Assembly: GCA_034189725.1 (NCBI GenBank)
Contig: JAXHUK010000074.1
Location: forward strand, 1 to 17,785
Reading direction: 5' to 3'
Source of the DNA: JAXHUK01 sp034189725
Lineage (GTDB): Bacteria; Chloroflexota; Dehalococcoidia; SZUA-161
DNA length: 17,785 nt
Positions within the stretch are counted from its first letter, which is position 1, and each line of letters opens with the position of its first letter. A program made the translations under genes and the position numbers. Under the pieces are notes generated by a model. The model worked only from the letters and a program-made list of their open reading frames with translations, ran no database searches and was not told the DNA's origin. Below, piece after piece: positions 14,994-17,785 of this stretch.

Positions 14994-16532
14994 ATGGCTA
15001 AATCAATAATCATTATAGGGGCGGGGATGGGCGGGCTAGCTGCCGGCATCTATGGGCAGATGAACGGATATGAAACGCAAATCTTTGAGATGCATGCCAG
15101 ACCAGGTGGACAATGCACGTCGTGGAAGCGCAAAGGCTACACTTTCGATCCTTGCATTCACCACTTTTTCGGCTGTAAACCGGGTTCAAGTGTATACCAG
15201 ATGTGGCAGGAGCTTGGCGCGTTGCCTCGAGAACTGGTGAATATCGAAGATTGTACAGCCATCTCCTCGCCGGACGGGAAAATGTTCATAGATTATTATG
15301 ATCTTGAGCGGCTAAAAGAAACCTTACTCAAGTTGTCTCCGGCAGACTCAAAGACGATTGAACAATATATTGGGTCTATCAAGAGATTTACTAATAGCAA
15401 AATCGATGAAGTGATAGACAACGGTTCACTCTGGAAAATGATCGCACATCTTCCTTCGATGCTTTCGATCCGAAAATGGGCTAAGCTGAATATGCGCGAT
15501 TTTGCCGAACAGTTCCACGACCCGTTTCTCAGAAAAGCATTTGCCCTGCTCGTATATTCAAATTCGGATGCCCCCCTTCTCTTTCATCTTATGAGGCATA
15601 GTGGTGGAATAAACGGTGACATCCAATGGCCAGTGGGTGGAGCAGCCATACTTGCGAAATCTATTGAAGAGCGTTACCTGGCTTTAGGAGGAAACGTACA
15701 TTACGGCAGCAGGGTCGAGAAAATCCTTGTTGAGAACGATAAAGCGGTAGGGATCAAGCTCGTTGATGGGAGTGAGCACAGGGCGGACATTATCATTTCG
15801 AACGCAGACGGGCGCAAGACGATTTTCGATATGCTGGATGGTAAGTACATAAACGAGACCGTGCGCGGCTACTGCGCTCCACTCTCTGATGAGACTCCTT
15901 TCGCCGTAGATGTTTTTCTCGGAATTAATCGGCCCCTATCCGGCGAGCCTTCATCGTTGGTACTCTTGCTTGACCAACCTGTGACCATAGCTAACCAACA
16001 ACATGAGAGCATAGAGGCGCAGCTATATGGTTTCGATACAAGCATGGCCCCGGCAGGCAAAAGCACCATAAAAGTTGAGCTTACGGCAAGCTATGCATAC
16101 TGGAAAAAACTTTACGAGGGCGATAGAGAAAACTATAAACAAGAAAAACAGAAGGTTGCCGAACAGGTAATCGATATTCTGGAAAGCCACTTCCACGGAA
16201 TAAAAAACCAGGTTGAGGTTATCGACGTCTGCACTTTGATGACATGGGAGCGTTACATGGGCGGAACTCAGGGGTGGTTTAATCTGCCAAATCGGAGGTT
16301 TGATTTCAGCATGAGAGAAGAGCTTTCGGATAAGAAATTCAAAACAACGCTGCCGGGTCTATCCAATTTTTACTTCGTTGGAGTATGGGCCACCACGATG
16401 GGGTCTCTAGCCCATAATGCCAGCTCAGGAAAGACAATTATCCGGCGTATCTGCAAAGAAGAGGGCAGAAATTTTATAGCGCAGCACCAAGAAATACAGG
16501 TGATGCTTACCAGTGGTCAATATGACGGGTGA
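14994..16532 (+). CDS. FAD-dependent oxidoreductase of the CrtI / phytoene desaturase-like family
   Basis: 512 residues. The N-terminal Rossmann motif GAGMGGL (9-15) with Glu32 at the end of the second strand, then RPGGQCTSWKRKGYTFDPC, is the amine-oxidase/CrtI pattern for FAD. The C-terminal FYFVGVWATTMGSLAHNASS (about 461-480) is the second FAD contact segment of the same family. GGGAGGG 6 nt before the ATG supports the start. Family members include phytoene desaturases, retinol saturases and many uncharacterised oxidoreductases. No phytoene synthase or other carotenoid gene is in the window, so a carotenoid role is not supported. Flavodoxin at 14496-14954 lies just upstream and may be its redox partner. 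The stop is followed by 253 bases of non-coding DNA. Confidence 0.85.
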   Translation: MAKSIIIIGAGMGGLAAGIYGQMNGYETQIFEMHARPGGQCTSWKRKGYTFDPCIHHFFGCKPGSSVYQMWQELGALPRELVNIEDCTAISSPDGKMFIDYYDLERLKETLLKLSPADSKTIEQYIGSIKRFTNSKIDEVIDNGSLWKMIAHLPSMLSIRKWAKLNMRDFAEQFHDPFLRKAFALLVYSNSDAPLLFHLMRHSGGINGDIQWPVGGAAILAKSIEERYLALGGNVHYGSRVEKILVENDKAVGIKLVDGSEHRADIIISNADGRKTIFDMLDGKYINETVRGYCAPLSDETPFAVDVFLGINRPLSGEPSSLVLLLDQPVTIANQQHESIEAQLYGFDTSMAPAGKSTIKVELTASYAYWKKLYEGDRENYKQEKQKVAEQVIDILESHFHGIKNQVEVIDVCTLMTWERYMGGTQGWFNLPNRRFDFSMREELSDKKFKTTLPGLSNFYFVGVWATTMGSLAHNASSGKTIIRRICKEEGRNFIAQHQEIQVMLTSGQYDG

Positions 16533-16713
16533 CCAGCAATGGAATTTCCAAACTCGACTAACACACGATTTGAACAGATTGACCAGCTTCTTTCGCTGAC
16601 TCTGGCTGTATCCCCCCTTGACACCTTCATGCGCATTTTATCCCATGGGAGGCTTACGCTTCGTAGTATAATCCGCCCCCATGTTGCCCTTAGCTGCCCC
16701 TCCCAAAGGATTT

Positions 16714-16744
16714 TTGGACAATATCCAATAATAAAGAGTATAAT
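16714..16744 (+). promoter_or_regulatory. Promoter of the alpha-glucan phosphorylase gene
   Basis: TTGGAC (16714-16719) and TATAAT (16739-16744) with 19 bp between; reading TGGACA as the -35 gives 18. The consensus -10 sits 41 bp before the ATG at 16786. An inverted repeat TTGGA-N5-TCCAA (16714-16728) overlaps the -35, a possible operator. A GGGAGGAG ribosome site lies at 16767-16774. Confidence 0.6.
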
Positions 16745-16785
16745 CTAGGCTATGGCATAGATACTAGGGAGGAGAGTATAACACC

Positions 16786-17721
16786 ATGGTAAACGCAAAG
16801 TTACCTGACCGTATCAGCAGGTTATATGAACTTGCCAATAATCTATGGTGGAGCTGGCATGAAGATGCCCGCAGGTTGTTTCATATCCTGGATTATCCAC
16901 TCTGGAGAATGACATTGCATAACCCGGTCGAGCAGCTACAGGATATCAGGCAGGAAACGCTACAAGCAGCCGCTCAAGACCCAACCTTCTTGGCCTTGTA
17001 CGACTCCGTAATGTCGACATTTGACGCTTACATGTCATCTCCAAATATTCGTTTTACTAAAGAATGTAGCACGTTGCTGCAGGGCCCCGTCGCCTTCTTC
17101 TCAATGGAGTTTGCTATCCATAACTCTCTTCCCCTCTATGCTGGTGGCTTAGGAGTGCTAGCTGGTGATATTTGTAAGGAGGCAAGCGATATGGGGTTGC
17201 CACTGGTAGCAGTTGGATTCATGTATCCTCAAGGCTACTTTCACCAGCATATCTCTATAGAAGGCTGGCAGCAGGAAATCTATCGCCAACTTGATTTCGA
17301 GGGAGCGCCCATCAACCGGATCATTTCCTCAACAGGCAAGAACGCCGTGGCTGAAGTTCAGATAGACGATACTACTCTAGCTATCGGGGTATGGCTGGTG
17401 CAGGTGGGGAATACAAAGATTTATCTGTTGGATACAAATCTCGAAGCAAATCCTCCGCAGTATCGCGAGCTCGCGGCACGCCTCTACACTGCTAACCAAG
17501 AACAACGTTTGCAGCAGGAAATTGTACTTGGAATCGGTGGTGTGCGTGCATTGCGGGCATTGAATATAAACCCGGTGGTATGGCACGCTAATGAGGGACA
17601 CACCGCTTTCATGATGCTGGAACGCATCAGGGAACTGGTAGCAACAGGGTTTTCGTTTGACACAGCTACAAAGATGGTACAGGCAACAACCGTGTTTTGT
17701 AGATGTCTGAGAACTTGTTAG
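16786..17721 (+). pseudogene. glgP: Alpha-glucan phosphorylase (DUF3417-type), interrupted after residue 304
   Basis: The first 304 residues match the N-terminal part of glycogen/alpha-glucan phosphorylases with the DUF3417 extension: LYELANNLWWSWHEDARRLF near the start, VAFFSMEFAIHNSLPLYAGG, GVLAGD and VVWHANEGHTAFMMLERIRE. Family members are roughly 700-850 residues, and the PLP-lysine half is absent. After the conserved VQATTVF the expected THTPV segment is missing. From base 17698 the frame reads CRCLRTC and stops at 17719. No frame downstream restores the family sequence in the 64 bases that remain. I therefore read it as broken by an insertion or a junction at 17698. The promoter and ribosome site are intact, so a truncated product could be made, but phosphorylase activity is not expected. 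Confidence 0.85.
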
Positions 17722-17785
17722 TTATATCCTTCTCATAATGAATGTGTGCTTGATTTTCCAGTAGTGGAAACTCATACAAATTACC
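17698..17785. mobile_element. Possible left end of an insertion element interrupting glgP
   Basis: Sequence unrelated to glgP begins exactly at TGTAGATGTCTGAGAACTTG and runs to the window edge. A small inverted repeat TTTCCA-GTAG-TGGAAA is at 17755-17770. A transposon end would fit, but the other end, the target duplication and any transposase lie outside the window, so an assembly junction is equally possible. Confidence 0.35.

Noticed and set aside
14994..16532. Carotenoid biosynthesis locus
   Set aside because: Only the desaturase-like gene is present; no phytoene synthase, cyclase or prenyl transferase adjoins it.
16539..16748. 69-codon plus-strand open frame after the oxidoreductase
   Set aside because: No ribosome site or family resemblance, and its end covers the phosphorylase promoter.
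1..17785. CRISPR array, phage module or classical defence system
   Set aside because: No regularly spaced direct repeats, integrase, capsid, nuclease-helicase or toxin-antitoxin pattern was found in the window.

Overview
The window looks like a chromosomal segment of an anaerobic bacterium, most plausibly Chloroflexota of the Dehalococcoidia type. That placement is an inference from gene content: a glmM/GlmU-like/GlmU/glmS cluster with archaeal-style nucleotidyltransferase-acetyltransferases, paired MaoC-type hydratases beside a MetF-type reductase, soluble PAS-containing NarX-like kinases with LuxR-type regulators, and short dispersed intergenic repeats. No rRNA or taxonomic marker protein is present to prove it.

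Layout. From 52 to 5647 (minus strand) four genes form a tight UDP-N-acetylglucosamine operon, transcribed glmM, glmU, a glmU-like paralog, glmS. A tRNA-Ser(UGA) with encoded CCA lies just upstream (5764-5854). A second minus-strand unit (6117-7138) encodes a small MerR/excisionase-type DNA-binding protein and a LuxR-type response regulator with a degenerate receiver. It ends at a hairpin and starts from a plausible promoter that abuts an inverted repeat. About 0.7 kb without a convincing gene follows and contains a dispersed repeat. The third minus-strand unit (7927-9906) is metF followed by two MaoC-fold hydratase genes. At 9907-10370 transcription diverges; rightward, a near-consensus sigma-70 promoter with a leader of about 119 nt drives a SnoaL/NTF2-fold protein.

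From 10.8 to 11.06 kb there is a repeat-rich spacer. Its 34-nt block matches the 7.7 kb repeat, inverted, at 33 of 34 positions. Next on the plus strand come a cytoplasmic two-PAS histidine kinase and its LuxR-type regulator, translationally coupled and closed by a strong terminator. After these come a stand-alone receiver, a CvpA-like membrane protein, a flavodoxin and a CrtI/phytoene-desaturase-like FAD oxidoreductase. The last gene, a DUF3417-type alpha-glucan phosphorylase with its own promoter, stops matching its family at base 17698 and ends seven codons later. This suggests a mobile-element insertion or a contig-junction artefact.

The genes fall into three themes: amino-sugar nucleotide supply, one-carbon and acyl-CoA metabolism, and a dense set of soluble signalling proteins (one kinase, two output regulators, one lone receiver, one MerR-like protein). 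I see no CRISPR array, phage module or classical defence system.
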